Assembly: GCA_039818165.1 (NCBI GenBank)
Contig: JBCBUL010000014.1
Location: 1-64,000 of the forward strand
From: UBA5336 sp039818165
Lineage (GTDB): Bacteria > Pseudomonadota > Alphaproteobacteria > Caulobacterales > Hyphomonadaceae
DNA length: 64,000 nucleotides
Direction: 5' to 3'
Made by a program: the position numbers and the translations under genes. The notes under the pieces are model-generated. The model was not told where the DNA came from. It made no database searches and saw only the letters and a program-made list of their open reading frames with translations. Numbering within the stretch: the first letter of the stretch is position 1; each line of letters starts with the position of its first letter. Below, in pieces: positions 16,654 through 26,582 of this stretch.

Positions 16654-18615
16654 ATGGCCAGTTGTGAACTGGGCGTCTGCTATTTTCCCGAACACTGGCC
16701 AGAGGCAAAATGGGCCGAAGACGCCGCCCAGATGGCTGACCTTGGCCTGAAGCAAATTCGCCTCGGTGAGTTTGCCTGGAGCCGGATTGAACCGACGCCG
16801 GGCGATTTGCAATGGGGCTGGCTGGACCGGGCGCTTGAGACTCTGGGAAACGCGGGCCTGACCGCAATGCTGTGCACACCGACAGCAACGCCTCCAAAGT
16901 GGCTGGTTGATGCCCATCCAGACATTCTCGCCCATGACAAGCACGGCAAGCCGCGCCGGTTTGGCTCACGCCGCCATTATTGCTTTTCGTCCGACAGCTA
17001 CCGGGACGAGGCGCGACGGATCGTGACGCTTCTGGCGGAGCGCTATGGCCAACACCCGGTGGTCACCGGATGGCAAACGGACAATGAGTATGGCTGCCAC
17101 GACACCGTACGCAGCTATTCCCCGGCAGCCGAGCAAGCGTTTCGCGGTTGGCTGAACGAGCGCTACTGCACTCCTGAAGCGCTGAACGCAGCCTGGGGGA
17201 CGGTGTTCTGGAGCCAGGAATATACGCGGTTCGATCAGGTGGACCTGCCCAACCTGACTGTGACGGAACCCAACCCGTCGCACGTGCTGGATTTCAATAG
17301 GTTCTCGGCCCATCAGGTCGCGACGTTCAACAAGATGCAGGTCGACATCTTGCGCGCGCACTCACCAGGCCGCGATGTGGTCCATAACTTCATGGGTTTC
17401 TATTTTGACTTCGACCATTTCGAAGTTGGAGAGTCTCTGGACGCCGTTGGATGGGATAGCTATCCGCTGGGTTTCCTCGATGTGCGCCCCTACCCGCTTG
17501 CGGACAAGCAAGACTTCATGCGGCAGGGACACCCGGACTTCGCCGCCTTCTTCCACGATCTTTATCGCGCGTGCGGGCGGGGGCGCTGGCAGGTGATCGA
17601 GCAACAACCCGGTCCCGTGAACTGGGCGCACCATAACACAGCGCCCCTGCCCGGCATGGTGCGTTTATGGACACTGGAAGCGGCGGCCCATGGCGCCGAA
17701 GCGGTGAAGTATTTCCGCTGGCGCCAGGCACCGTTCGCCCAGGAACAGATGCATGCCGGTCTGCAACGCCCCGATGGCAGCTTCACCCGGGAAGCTGGGG
17801 AGGTGCGCCAATGCGCCGGGGAACTCGCGGCGCTCCCGCCCCAGGATGCGCCCGGCCAAGCCGATGTCGCGATCATCTTCGATTATGACGCCGAGTGGTT
17901 ATTCGAAGCCCAGCCCCAGGGCGCGGGTTGGACGTACCATCGCCTGGTGATGGATTGGTATTCGGCTGCGCGCAGTCTGGGCCTGAACGTCGATATCCTC
18001 TCACCCAAGGCGCACCATGATGGATATGCACTCATTCTGGTGCCGTCCCTGCCCGTGGTCAGCGAAGCGTTCGCGGCGCAAATGGCATCCAGCAAAGCGC
18101 ATTATGTATTGGGACCAAGGTGCGGCGCGAAGACCGAGACACTGACGATCCCGGACGGCCTCGCCCCCGGACCACTGGCGGACGTGTTGCAGGCACGTGT
18201 CACCCATGCGGAGAGCTTTGCCGACTGGCATCGCGAGACCGGCACCTTCAAGGGAGAAAGCGTTTCGGGCAGCGTTTGGCTGGACCATGTCGAGACCGAG
18301 CTCAGGCCGATCGTCGAAACTCCCGCAGGCAATGGCCTGCTGTTCGAGATCGAGCGCTACTCATTCTTCACGACGGTGCCGGATGGGGCTTTTCTGAAGG
18401 CCGTGCTCAGCGATCTTTGCGAGCGGGCCGGGCAATCCGTCCTCGACTTGCCCCGTGGGCTCAGGTTGCGCCGAAACGGGAACATCCAGTTCGCCCTGAA
18501 CTATGCCAGCTCCCCGATTGACCTTCCGGACGCCTGCAGACCGCCCTCGGGAAGGTATCTGATCGGCGGACCGGCGCTGGACCCGGCCGGCGTCGCAGCC
18601 TGGCTGGTGGACTGA
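16654..18615 (+). CDS. GH42 beta-galactosidase, cytoplasmic
   Basis: Family 42 glycoside hydrolase, 653 residues, with the expected order of TIM barrel, trimerisation domain and C-terminal beta domain. The N-terminus GVCYFPEHWPEAKWAEDA is typical. The acid/base Glu145 lies in GWQTDNEYGCH and the nucleophile Glu316 in VIEQQPGPVNW. There is no signal peptide, so the substrate must be imported. A strong AGGGAGG site precedes the ATG. It follows eda by 32 bases and is convergent with glpK. Likely substrates are small beta-galactosides, which fits the alpha-galactosidase and galactose kinase encoded nearby. Confidence 0.93.
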   Translation: MASCELGVCYFPEHWPEAKWAEDAAQMADLGLKQIRLGEFAWSRIEPTPGDLQWGWLDRALETLGNAGLTAMLCTPTATPPKWLVDAHPDILAHDKHGKPRRFGSRRHYCFSSDSYRDEARRIVTLLAERYGQHPVVTGWQTDNEYGCHDTVRSYSPAAEQAFRGWLNERYCTPEALNAAWGTVFWSQEYTRFDQVDLPNLTVTEPNPSHVLDFNRFSAHQVATFNKMQVDILRAHSPGRDVVHNFMGFYFDFDHFEVGESLDAVGWDSYPLGFLDVRPYPLADKQDFMRQGHPDFAAFFHDLYRACGRGRWQVIEQQPGPVNWAHHNTAPLPGMVRLWTLEAAAHGAEAVKYFRWRQAPFAQEQMHAGLQRPDGSFTREAGEVRQCAGELAALPPQDAPGQADVAIIFDYDAEWLFEAQPQGAGWTYHRLVMDWYSAARSLGLNVDILSPKAHHDGYALILVPSLPVVSEAFAAQMASSKAHYVLGPRCGAKTETLTIPDGLAPGPLADVLQARVTHAESFADWHRETGTFKGESVSGSVWLDHVETELRPIVETPAGNGLLFEIERYSFFTTVPDGAFLKAVLSDLCERAGQSVLDLPRGLRLRRNGNIQFALNYASSPIDLPDACRPPSGRYLIGGPALDPAGVAAWLVD

Positions 18616-18627
18616 GCCCTCGTCAGG

Positions 18628-20121
18628 CTACTCAGCCTCGGTCTGGCGCAGGGCCTTGTTCCAGCCATCAATCAGGGACTGGCGCGCCACTGAGGGCATC
18701 TTCGGCGTGAAGCGACGCCCTGGCGGACTCCGCTCAGCCCATGCCTCGGCACTCGTCCAGCCGAGACCGATCCCAGCCAATGCCGCGGCCCCCAACGCCG
18801 TCATTTCGGTGAAATCGGGACGCTCGACGGGCCGGTTGCAAATGTCAGCAATGAACTGCATCAACCAGTCATTGGACGCCATGCCGCCATCGACTTTCAG
18901 GACCGTCACATCGGCGCCGTCTGCGGCGAAAGCCGTCAACAATTCATGGGTCTGGTAGGCCGCCGCCTCCAAAGCGGCGCGAACGACATGGCCGGCATGG
19001 GCCGCGCCGGTGAGCCCGGTAACCGCTCCGCGCGCGTCCGCATTCCAATGGGGCGCGCCAAGGCCCGTAAATGCAGGCACAAAATAGACCCCGCCATTGT
19101 CAGACAGATCCGCCGCCATGGACTCGCTTTCAGCAGCGCTTGAGATGATGCAGAGATTGTCTCGCAGCCATTTGACGGCGGTGCCTGCATTGAAAATTGC
19201 GCCCTCCAGGCCGAAGGCCCGCGCGCCGTCTTCCATGGCATATCCGATCGTTCCCAACAGCCGGTGCGCCGAGCTTGGCCGCGCATGCCCTGTATTGCCA
19301 ACAAGGAAAGCTCCAGTGCCGTAGGTAATCTTGGCGGTGCCCGGCGCAAGACATCCTTGCCCAACCAACGCCGCCTGCTGGTCTCCAATGGCGGACAGGA
19401 TTGGCAAGGCGCGGCCGAAGAGGGCCGGATCTGTTTCGCCAAAGCGCGCTCCGCTGGCCATCACTCCGGGCAGCACGCTGGCGGGAACCGAAAAAAGGTC
19501 GAGCATATCTGGTGACCAACCGGCAGAGGCTTCTAAGCTCAGGGGATACAACAACGTTCGGGAGGCATTGGTGACATCCGTCAGCTGCGCAGCGCCGCCG
19601 GTCAGATGCCAGATCAGGAAGGTATCCACCGTACCAAAGGCCAGTTCACCGGCCTCCGCCTGGGCTCGAGCGCCGGGAACATTGTCCAGCAGCCAGGCGA
19701 TCTTCGTTCCTGAGAAATAGGGGTCGAGCAACAACCCGGTCTGCTCCTGAACGCGGGACTCATAGCCCTTGGCGCGCAATACTTCGCAGGTATCGGCGGT
19801 GCGCCGGTCCTGCCAGACGATGGCAGGCGCGATGGGCTGGCCCGTATTGCGGTTCCAGATCAGTGTGGTTTCGCGCTGGTTGGTGATGCCGATGCCGGCA
19901 ATGCGCTCGACGCCGCCCGCTGCAGAAATGGCATCGCGGCAAACCGCCAGCGTCTTCTGCCAGATCTCGAGACCGTCCTGCTCGACCCAACCATCAGCGG
20001 GATGGGAAAGACCGACTTCTTCCTGCGCCTGGGCGACGGGATTGAACTGGTCGTCAAATACGATGGCCCGGGTTGAGGTCGTTCCCTCATCGATCACCAA
20101 TATCAGGTTTGGCTCAGACAC
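18628..20121 (-). CDS. glpK: Glycerol kinase
   Basis: ATP-dependent formation of glycerol-3-P. FGGY-family kinase of normal length (497 residues): DEGTTSTRAIVFD at the N-terminus, GIGITNQRETTLIWNRNTGQ, VWQDRRTAD and KVDGGMASNDWLMQF. It is divergent from glpD across 214 bases that contain GlpR-like operators, so kinase and dehydrogenase are probably co-repressed. No glpF channel gene is present in the window. Confidence 0.97.
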   Translation of the reverse strand: MSEPNLILVIDEGTTSTRAIVFDDQFNPVAQAQEEVGLSHPADGWVEQDGLEIWQKTLAVCRDAISAAGGVERIAGIGITNQRETTLIWNRNTGQPIAPAIVWQDRRTADTCEVLRAKGYESRVQEQTGLLLDPYFSGTKIAWLLDNVPGARAQAEAGELAFGTVDTFLIWHLTGGAAQLTDVTNASRTLLYPLSLEASAGWSPDMLDLFSVPASVLPGVMASGARFGETDPALFGRALPILSAIGDQQAALVGQGCLAPGTAKITYGTGAFLVGNTGHARPSSAHRLLGTIGYAMEDGARAFGLEGAIFNAGTAVKWLRDNLCIISSAAESESMAADLSDNGGVYFVPAFTGLGAPHWNADARGAVTGLTGAAHAGHVVRAALEAAAYQTHELLTAFAADGADVTVLKVDGGMASNDWLMQFIADICNRPVERPDFTEMTALGAAALAGIGLGWTSAEAWAERSPPGRRFTPKMPSVARQSLIDGWNKALRQTEAE

Positions 20122-20181
20122 TCACGCCTCCATTCACCCCCTTGCGAACGATAAATGCCGCACACCGAGGACGTTGTTGGA

Positions 20182-20201
20182 ATTATTCGAAATCGAACAT
20201 T
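20182..20201. promoter_or_regulatory. GlpR-like operator (site 1)
   Basis: ATTATTCGAA-ATCGAACATT agrees with 17 of 20 positions of the E. coli GlpR consensus as I remember it (WATGTTCGWT-AWCGAACATW). It is placed 61 bases upstream of the glpK start. A GlpR-like repressor is encoded at 26583-27368. Confidence 0.6.
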
Positions 20202-20252
20202 TCCACCCTTTCAGACCGATGACAACCTTTTCGCACTCGCAATAATTCTTGT

Positions 20253-20293
20253 GATTTTTGATTACGATCATGTTTTCTTGTTTTACGAACATT
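20253..20293. promoter_or_regulatory. Two further GlpR-like boxes, 21 bases apart
   Basis: GATTTTTGAT-TACGATCATG (20253-20272) and TTTCTTGTTT-TACGAACATT (20274-20293) match about 14 and 15 of 20 consensus positions; the right half of the second matches 9 of 10. The 21-base phasing (two helical turns) favours cooperative repressor binding just upstream of glpD. Confidence 0.5.
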
Positions 20294-20335
20294 TGTTTCG
20301 CTTGTAAGCAGTCTCCAGAGTGAGAGGTTTGTGTC

Positions 20336-21826
20336 GTGTATGACATCCTGATCATCGGTGGAGGCATCAATGGCGCGGGCATTGCGCGCGATGCCGCCGG
20401 GCGTGGTTTAAAGGTACTCCTCTGCGAGAAAGACGACCTCGCCTCCCACACATCCTCTGCCAGCACGAAACTGATCCATGGCGGCCTTCGCTACCTGGAG
20501 CACTATGACTTTGCGCTTGTCCGAAAGGCGCTGATCGAACGCGAAGTTCTGTTGAGAGCGGCGCCCCACATCATATGGCCGCTGCGGTTTGTGCTCCCCC
20601 ACCACAAGGAGCTCCGGCCCTCCTGGCTGATCCGAGCTGGCCTGTTCCTCTACGACCATCTTGGCGGCCGTAAACTCTTACCCGCCACGAAATCGGTATC
20701 CCGACGACGCGATCCAATATTCGCGCCTTTGAATGCGATGTTCCAGAAGGGGTTTGAATACTCAGACTGCTGGGTCGAGGATTCCCGCCTCGTTGTGCTG
20801 AATGCGGTTGATGCGGCCGAGCGCGGCGCAACCATCATGACGCGCACCGAATGCGTTGCGCTGAGATCCACCGGTGGAAACTGGGAAGCCGACCTGCGCC
20901 TGGATGGCCAGGCAGATATGACGGTGACCGCCAAGGTCGTGATCAACGCCGCTGGCCCGTGGGTCGACCAGATGGCGAGCCGTGCGGGCGTGGACCGGAA
21001 CGCACCGAGTGTTCGGCTGGTCAAGGGCAGCCACATCATCGTTCCGAAGATGTTCGACGACGAACGCTGTTTCATCTTCCAGACCGGGGATGGCCGGGTC
21101 GTCTTCGCCATTCCCTATGAGAATGGCCGCTACACGCTGATCGGCACAACGGACCTCCCCTTCGAGGGCGACCTGAACGCCGTTGAGGCGTCCGAGGATG
21201 AAATCGCATACCTCTGCGAGGTCTCGAACACATATTTCGACCGCCAAATTACGCCTTCGGACGTGGTCTCGACCTATTCCGGGGTGAGGCCGCTTTTTGA
21301 CGACCAGGCCGAGAATGCCTCATCAGTGACGCGGGACTATGTGCTCAAGCGTGAACGCTGCAACGGCGCCACGCTCCTGTCGGTGGTTGGCGGCAAGATC
21401 ACGACCTATCGGAAGCTGGCCGAAGATGCGCTCAAGCAACTCGGCGGCGCGTTCCCCTCCCTGGCGGATGAATGGACGGCTGAGGCCCCCTTGCCCGGCG
21501 GCGATATTCCCGGCGCGGACTTCGATACCTTCTTCGCTGCATGCCGCGACACGTATGGCTGGATTGAGACTGACACAGTCCACCGGCTGGCGCGGACATA
21601 TGGAACCCGCATCCACCAGGTCCTGGAGGGCGCAAAGTCGCTCGGGGACCTCGGACAGGACTATGGCAGCGGTCTCTACCAAAAAGAGATCGACTATCTC
21701 GTCGCGCACGAGTTCGCGATGACGCCGGACGATATTCTGAAGCGCCGTACCAAGCTGGGCCTGCATATGGCCCCCGACGCGCTGCAGACACTGGAACACC
21801 ACTGGGAGTCCCGGATGGTTGCTTAG
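20336..21826 (+). CDS. glpD: Aerobic glycerol-3-phosphate dehydrogenase
   Basis: Membrane-associated FAD enzyme that oxidises glycerol-3-P to dihydroxyacetone phosphate and passes electrons to quinone. The FAD site is DILIIGGGINGAGIARDAAGRG at residues 2-23. SSASTKLIHGGLRYLEHYDF and GVRPLFDD are typical, and the DAO fold is followed by the C-terminal helical domain (496 residues). The start is GTG at 20336. It faces glpK, with operators between them. Confidence 0.96.
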   Translation: MYDILIIGGGINGAGIARDAAGRGLKVLLCEKDDLASHTSSASTKLIHGGLRYLEHYDFALVRKALIEREVLLRAAPHIIWPLRFVLPHHKELRPSWLIRAGLFLYDHLGGRKLLPATKSVSRRRDPIFAPLNAMFQKGFEYSDCWVEDSRLVVLNAVDAAERGATIMTRTECVALRSTGGNWEADLRLDGQADMTVTAKVVINAAGPWVDQMASRAGVDRNAPSVRLVKGSHIIVPKMFDDERCFIFQTGDGRVVFAIPYENGRYTLIGTTDLPFEGDLNAVEASEDEIAYLCEVSNTYFDRQITPSDVVSTYSGVRPLFDDQAENASSVTRDYVLKRERCNGATLLSVVGGKITTYRKLAEDALKQLGGAFPSLADEWTAEAPLPGGDIPGADFDTFFAACRDTYGWIETDTVHRLARTYGTRIHQVLEGAKSLGDLGQDYGSGLYQKEIDYLVAHEFAMTPDDILKRRTKLGLHMAPDALQTLEHHWESRMVA

Positions 21827-21832
21827 CGGCAT

Positions 21833-21845
21833 GGCCGTTTCGGCC
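21833..21845 (+). terminator. Short hairpin after glpD
   Basis: GGCCG-TTT-CGGCC is a perfect five-pair stem seven bases after the glpD stop. No T-tract follows. It is a weak candidate for a glpD 3' end and may be chance in GC-rich DNA. Confidence 0.25.
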
Positions 21846-21866
21846 GCCAATCACGTTCATAACGAC

Positions 21867-21877
21867 ACGAAAATCTA
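21867..21877 (+). promoter_or_regulatory. 11-base element shared with the galT upstream region
   Basis: ACGAAAATCTA occurs just before the ribosome site (GGGAGGAG) of the TonB receptor gene and again at 29852-29862 upstream of galT. It is a possible common regulatory element of the two transcription units; its function is unknown. Confidence 0.3.
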
Positions 21878-21891
21878 TAGGGAGGAGTCGA

Positions 21892-24804
21892 ATGGAACCC
21901 AAATTTAAGTGCATACTCGGAGCGAGTATGATCGCGCTCATGTGCAGCGGCATGGCCGTTGCCCAGGAGACCAGCACAGACGCAGAAGCCGGCGAGGAGC
22001 GCACGCTCCAGACGGTCACCGTGACCGGTATCCGGGGCAGCTTGCAGCAATCCCTCGATATCAAACGCGACTCCAACCAGGTGGTCGACGCGGTATCGGC
22101 CGAAGACGTCGGCAAATTCCCAGACGCCAACGTGGCGGAGTCCCTGCAGCGGATCACCGGCGTTGCCATCGACCGCAGCGGCGGCGAGGGCCAGTTCATC
22201 ACAGTTCGTGGCCTCGGACCTGAGTTCAACACTGTGCTGCTGAACGGGCGAACCATCGCAACGGACAATGATGGCCGGGAATTCTCGTTTGACGTTCTGT
22301 CATCCGACATCATCCAGCGCGCGGAAGTCTTCAAGACCGCAACCCCAGACCTGCAATCGGGCGGCATCGGCTCGACCGTGAACATCGTCACGGCGCGCCC
22401 CCTCGATCGCCCGGGTCAAAACTTCACTGTTTCCGCCGCTGGCACCTATGACACGCTGCGCGAAGAGCTCAGCCCGGACCTGACCGCCGTTGGCTCCTAG
22501 ACGAACGCCGATGACAGCTTTGGCGTCCTGCTCGGCGCGTCCTATTCCGACCGCAAAGTGCAGGAGGATAGCTCCTTCACCAACGGGTTTGCCCTGCGGA
22601 GTGGTGATCCAGCCGTATTGGCGCCTGAAAGCTCCAGCGGCCTGACAGAAGTTGGCGCCCTGGCGGATGGTGCGCGCGTGCAGCAGCAAGTTGTGCACAG
22701 CCGCGATATCCAGGACCGTGAGCGCATTACGGTCAATGGCGCGGCCCAGTTCCGGCCGAATGACCGGGTAACGTTCTCCCTGGACGGACTCTACTCAGAG
22801 TTCGACATTCAGTCCCAGGCGACACAGTTCTCAGGCTTTTTCAGCCCACCCTTCATCGATCCGGTGATCGACGCGAACGGAACGGTTGTGTCCTTCAGCC
22901 GCCCTGGACAGGACTTCGCCACGCGCAACCCGGACATCGCCGGAGCGGTCGGCCTGTCCCAGAACGACAATGTCATCACCTCCAACAACCGCTTGGCCGA
23001 GACCTACATGATCGGCGGCAATGTGGAGTGGGACGTCACCGACACGCTGACCCTCGAATTCGATGTCTCGGCCTCCAACGCCCAGCGCGATGGCACCAAC
23101 CCGTTCATCGTGATCGGCGCCCTGGCCCCAACATCACCGTTGATCCAGTTGCCTAACAGCGACGGCATTTCGACCATCACGAACCTGTCCGGCCTGACCG
23201 ACACATCGATCCAGCGCCTGCACTTCGTGAACGTCGAACGCAACATGGTTGAAGACGACATCATCGAGTTCCAGGCCGATGGCCGTTGGGAAGTCGACCG
23301 CGGTCCACTGCAAGCGATCGCCTTTGGCGCCAGCTTCACCGACCGTGAGAAAACCCTTGACAACTTCACGAACTTCTCACCCACCCAGGGCGGTGACGTT
23401 TTCTGTGCCTATTGCGGATACAATGTTGCCCTCGAAAACCCTGGCATCCTGTCTCCCTTCTCGTTCGATGGGTTCCTGGATGATGCCAGCGGGTCGGGCT
23501 CCGTGCCTTCGCAAATCCTCAGCTTCTCCATCGCCGATGCGTTCGCAGAGCTGAACAATACTGCCAACATCACCGACCCAGCTCGTAACGGCCTGACCGG
23601 CGCGGACCGGGCGGCCAATGATGCGGACCTGATCGCGCGGCGGGATGCGGCTGGAAACTCCGTGTTCGGCTTCTACACACCCGACTTCAACCCGGGCGGC
23701 AGCTTCGGCGTGGAAGAGCAGATCACGGCGTTCTACGCGAACACCGAATGGGAAGGTGACTTTGACGGCGCCCTGCCCTGGTCGGCCAATGTTGGCTTCC
23801 GCCTGGCCCAGACCGAAACGGTCTCCAGCGGCTTCGACCAGCCTATGCTGCAATTCCGCGAGACGCCAGGTGACACCCAGCTCCTGGTGGACTTCGGCCC
23901 AACCACCGCAGTATCTGTGTCGAATGACTATATCAGCTTCCTGCCATCACTGAATGTGAAAGTGGAGCCGACCGAAGACACAGTTCTGCGGTTCGCCTTC
24001 TCTGAAACGGTGACGCGTCCAACGCTCACCTCGCTTGGCGTGAACAACACGTTTGGCGGGCGGTCCAACGCACCAACATCGGGCGGCGGCAACCCGTTCC
24101 TGGAAGCCTTTGAATCCAGCAACTGGGACGCATCCTTCGAGTACTACTTCGACGATGTGAGCTACTTCTCCGTGGCGGCGTTCTACAAGGATTTCGAGAA
24201 CTTCCTCGAAGCCCAGACCCTGCCAGTGGCTGGCGTGGTCCTGATCCCACCGGGCAACCCTCAGAACGCGACCGGCACGGAAGATCTGGCGCTGAATGTG
24301 GATTTCCAGGACACGCGGACACGCAACGGCGAAACCGGCTCCATCACCGGTCTGGAAGTCGCTTACCAGCGTGCCTTCGACACCCTGCCTGAACCATGGG
24401 ACGGCCTCGGCATGGCGGCCAACTACACCTATGTGACGAGCAACATCGATCGCGCAGAAGGCTCTGGCGCCTCGGACTGTGATTATAACGGTTTGTCGCC
24501 AAACACGTTCAACATCAGTGGGTTCTACGAGAAGAACGGTATCCAGGCCCGCATCGCCTACAACTATCGCGATGAGTTCCTGTTCCAGTGCTTCTCGAAC
24601 TTCTCCGAGCCGCGCGAACGTGAAGCCTTTGGCCAGCTTGACCTGTCGGCCGCCTATGACATCGGCGATCAGTTCCAGGTCTTCTTCGAAGGCGTGAACA
24701 TTCTCGACGAAGATACGCGGGACTTCTCGCGCTTTGAAAACCGGTTCCTGACTTACTCAGACACCGGATCGCGTTACCAGATCGGCGTGCGCGCGTCGTT
24801 CTAG
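21892..24804 (+). pseudogene. TonB-dependent outer-membrane receptor with in-frame amber stop
   Basis: Signal peptide (residues 1-25), TonB box LQTVTVTG, plug domain (VDAVSAEDVGKFPDANVAES, VRGLGPEFNTVLLNGR, GIGSTVNIVTARPLD), then a large beta-barrel ending GSRYQIGVRASF with the terminal Phe of outer-membrane proteins. Everything from 21892 to 24804 is in one frame, 971 codons including the stops, apart from a TAG at 22498-22500 (codon 203, just after TAVGS). Homologous barrels usually have an aromatic or polar residue here, and TAT or TAC to TAG is one change. The gene is therefore nonsense-mutated, read through, or mis-sequenced. It is the likely sugar uptake receptor of the galactose/glycerol locus. 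Confidence 0.85.
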
Positions 24805-24969
24805 TCAGCCCGAATAGCGTCGCCGGCCCGGGACCCCCAACTCTCGACCGGCGGCGCTAATGACTGCACCTCTTTCCTTCCCGGGGTGCACTTCAGGCGG
24901 CGCGGGGGATGACTCTGCGCCGCCATTCTTTCAAAGATCAGAAAAAACGCCGCGCGAGGAAACGCAGAC

Positions 24970-26529
24970 ATGAATACGCTCCAGATCAGCATTTTTTTCG
25001 GCATCACAGCGCTGATTGGCTTTCTGACTTATCTCAGTTGTCGCAACGCGCCATCGGGCGATCGCGGATCTGACCATGACTACTTTCTAGCAAATGGCGG
25101 TCTGAGCTGGTACTTCGTGGCGGGTTCGATCACGCTGACGAACCTGTCGACGGATCAGCTTGTGGGCATGAATGGCAACCAGATGTTGCTGCTGGCCTGG
25201 TGGGAACTGGCCGCCGTTGTCGGCCTCCTGATCCTCGCCTTCGTGTTCATCCCGATCTACTACCGCAACAATTGCACGACCACGACCGAATTGCTGCAGC
25301 TCAAATATAATGACAAGCACATCCGCGCGCTGATCTCGGTCCTCTTCCTCTTCGGAAATCTCTTCATATTCCTGCCTGCCATTCTCTATGGCGGCTCCCT
25401 GTTCCTAAAATCCACAACTGGCGCAGACTTCTCACCGCTCCTGGGCGAAAGGCTGTTTGCGGGCACCGCGATGGAAGTGGATTCCACCATTTTTGTCATG
25501 GCTATCGCTTTTGCCATCGTCGGCGCGCTCTACGCCATTCTCGGCGGCCTGCGGGCCGTTGCCGTGTCTGACACCTATAGCGGCGTTCTGATCCTGTCCC
25601 TTGCTGTGCTTGTGGTGATCCTTGCTTTGAACGCGATTAATTGGGACTTCAGCGGCGTGCCTGCCGAGCGGATGGACATGTTCATCGGCAGTACGCTGGA
25701 AGATGGTAGCGAAACGCCAATCCCATGGCACACGCTGTTCACGGGCATGATCTTCATCCAGATTTTCTACTGGAGCACCAACCAGACCATTACCCAGCGC
25801 GCCATGGCATCGCCGAACGTTGCCGAAGCGCGCAAGGGCGTGCTCGCTGCGGCAGGCATTCGCTTGCTGATCGTGCCTGTGATCGCAGTGCTGCCGGGCG
25901 TGGTGGCGTTCAAGCTGTATGGCGATGTTGGCGACGCGGCTTACGGCATGATCGTTGGGGATATCCTGCCACCGATCCTGTCGGGCGCATTTGCAGCGGC
26001 GTTGGCAGCCGCTGTGCTGACCACGTTCAATTCGATTCTGAACGCCTCGTCGGCGCTCTACGTCTGCGATGTCCACGAAGCCTATATCGAAGAAGCCCGC
26101 GACGTGCCGAAACTGTCCATGTACGTGTCGATCATCATGACCGTACTCGCCATCGGGCTTGTGCCTGTGTTCGCGTCGCAGGAAAGCATCATCAACACTG
26201 TGCAACAGCTTCACGGCTTGCTTTCGATGCCAATTCTCTCGGCGTTCATCGTCGGGCTGGCATTTCGCAATGTCAGTGCAGGAGCCGCCATTATTGGCGT
26301 CGTGACGGGCGTGTTGGTCTATGCTGTCTTCAGCTTCAAGCTCTATCAGCACGTTGGATTGTCACTTGAAGATGGGCTCGGCGCGACGCTCTCGAGCGTG
26401 CACTACATCCACTATATGTTTGTCACGCTGATCGCTAGCATTGGCACGGCGCTTCTGGCCAACATGGTCATCTTCGGCCAGCGCGCATCGCTCACGATCG
26501 GGGCGGGTCAATTGGCGCCAGCCGATTGA
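24970..26529 (+). CDS. Sodium:solute symporter (SSS/SLC5 family), vSGLT-like
   Basis: Inner-membrane sodium-coupled transporter of 519 residues with about 14 helices. DYFLANGGLSWYFVAGSIT, TNLSTDQLVGMNG, the inward ALYAILGGLRAVAVSDTYSG and YWSTNQTITQRAMAS are core SSS motifs and resemble the sugar branch typified by vSGLT. It follows the TonB receptor by 165 bases on the same strand and faces glpR. It is therefore the probable inner-membrane step for the sugar or galactoside brought in by that receptor. Substrate is inferred from context only. The 165-base gap before it holds GC-rich inverted repeats but no gene. Confidence 0.9.
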   Translation: MNTLQISIFFGITALIGFLTYLSCRNAPSGDRGSDHDYFLANGGLSWYFVAGSITLTNLSTDQLVGMNGNQMLLLAWWELAAVVGLLILAFVFIPIYYRNNCTTTTELLQLKYNDKHIRALISVLFLFGNLFIFLPAILYGGSLFLKSTTGADFSPLLGERLFAGTAMEVDSTIFVMAIAFAIVGALYAILGGLRAVAVSDTYSGVLILSLAVLVVILALNAINWDFSGVPAERMDMFIGSTLEDGSETPIPWHTLFTGMIFIQIFYWSTNQTITQRAMASPNVAEARKGVLAAAGIRLLIVPVIAVLPGVVAFKLYGDVGDAAYGMIVGDILPPILSGAFAAALAAAVLTTFNSILNASSALYVCDVHEAYIEEARDVPKLSMYVSIIMTVLAIGLVPVFASQESIINTVQQLHGLLSMPILSAFIVGLAFRNVSAGAAIIGVVTGVLVYAVFSFKLYQHVGLSLEDGLGATLSSVHYIHYMFVTLIASIGTALLANMVIFGQRASLTIGAGQLAPAD

Positions 26530-26540
26530 TCCAATGGGGC

Positions 26541-26579
26541 CGTCTCCGTCCTGACCTTATGCGGTCATGGGCGGAGGCG
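26541..26579. terminator. Long hairpin between convergent symporter gene and glpR
   Basis: Sixteen pairs with one bulge (CGTCTCCGTCCTGACC against GGTCATGGGCGGAGGCG, loop TTATGC) fill the 53 bases between the two stop codons. A T-run is absent, but the position and stability fit a bidirectional terminator. Confidence 0.5.
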
Positions 26580-26582
26580 ACA

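Noticed and set aside
25432..26352. Minus-strand 306-codon open frame
   Set aside because: Antisense to the symporter; its His/Arg/Asp-rich sequence is the complement of membrane-helix codons.
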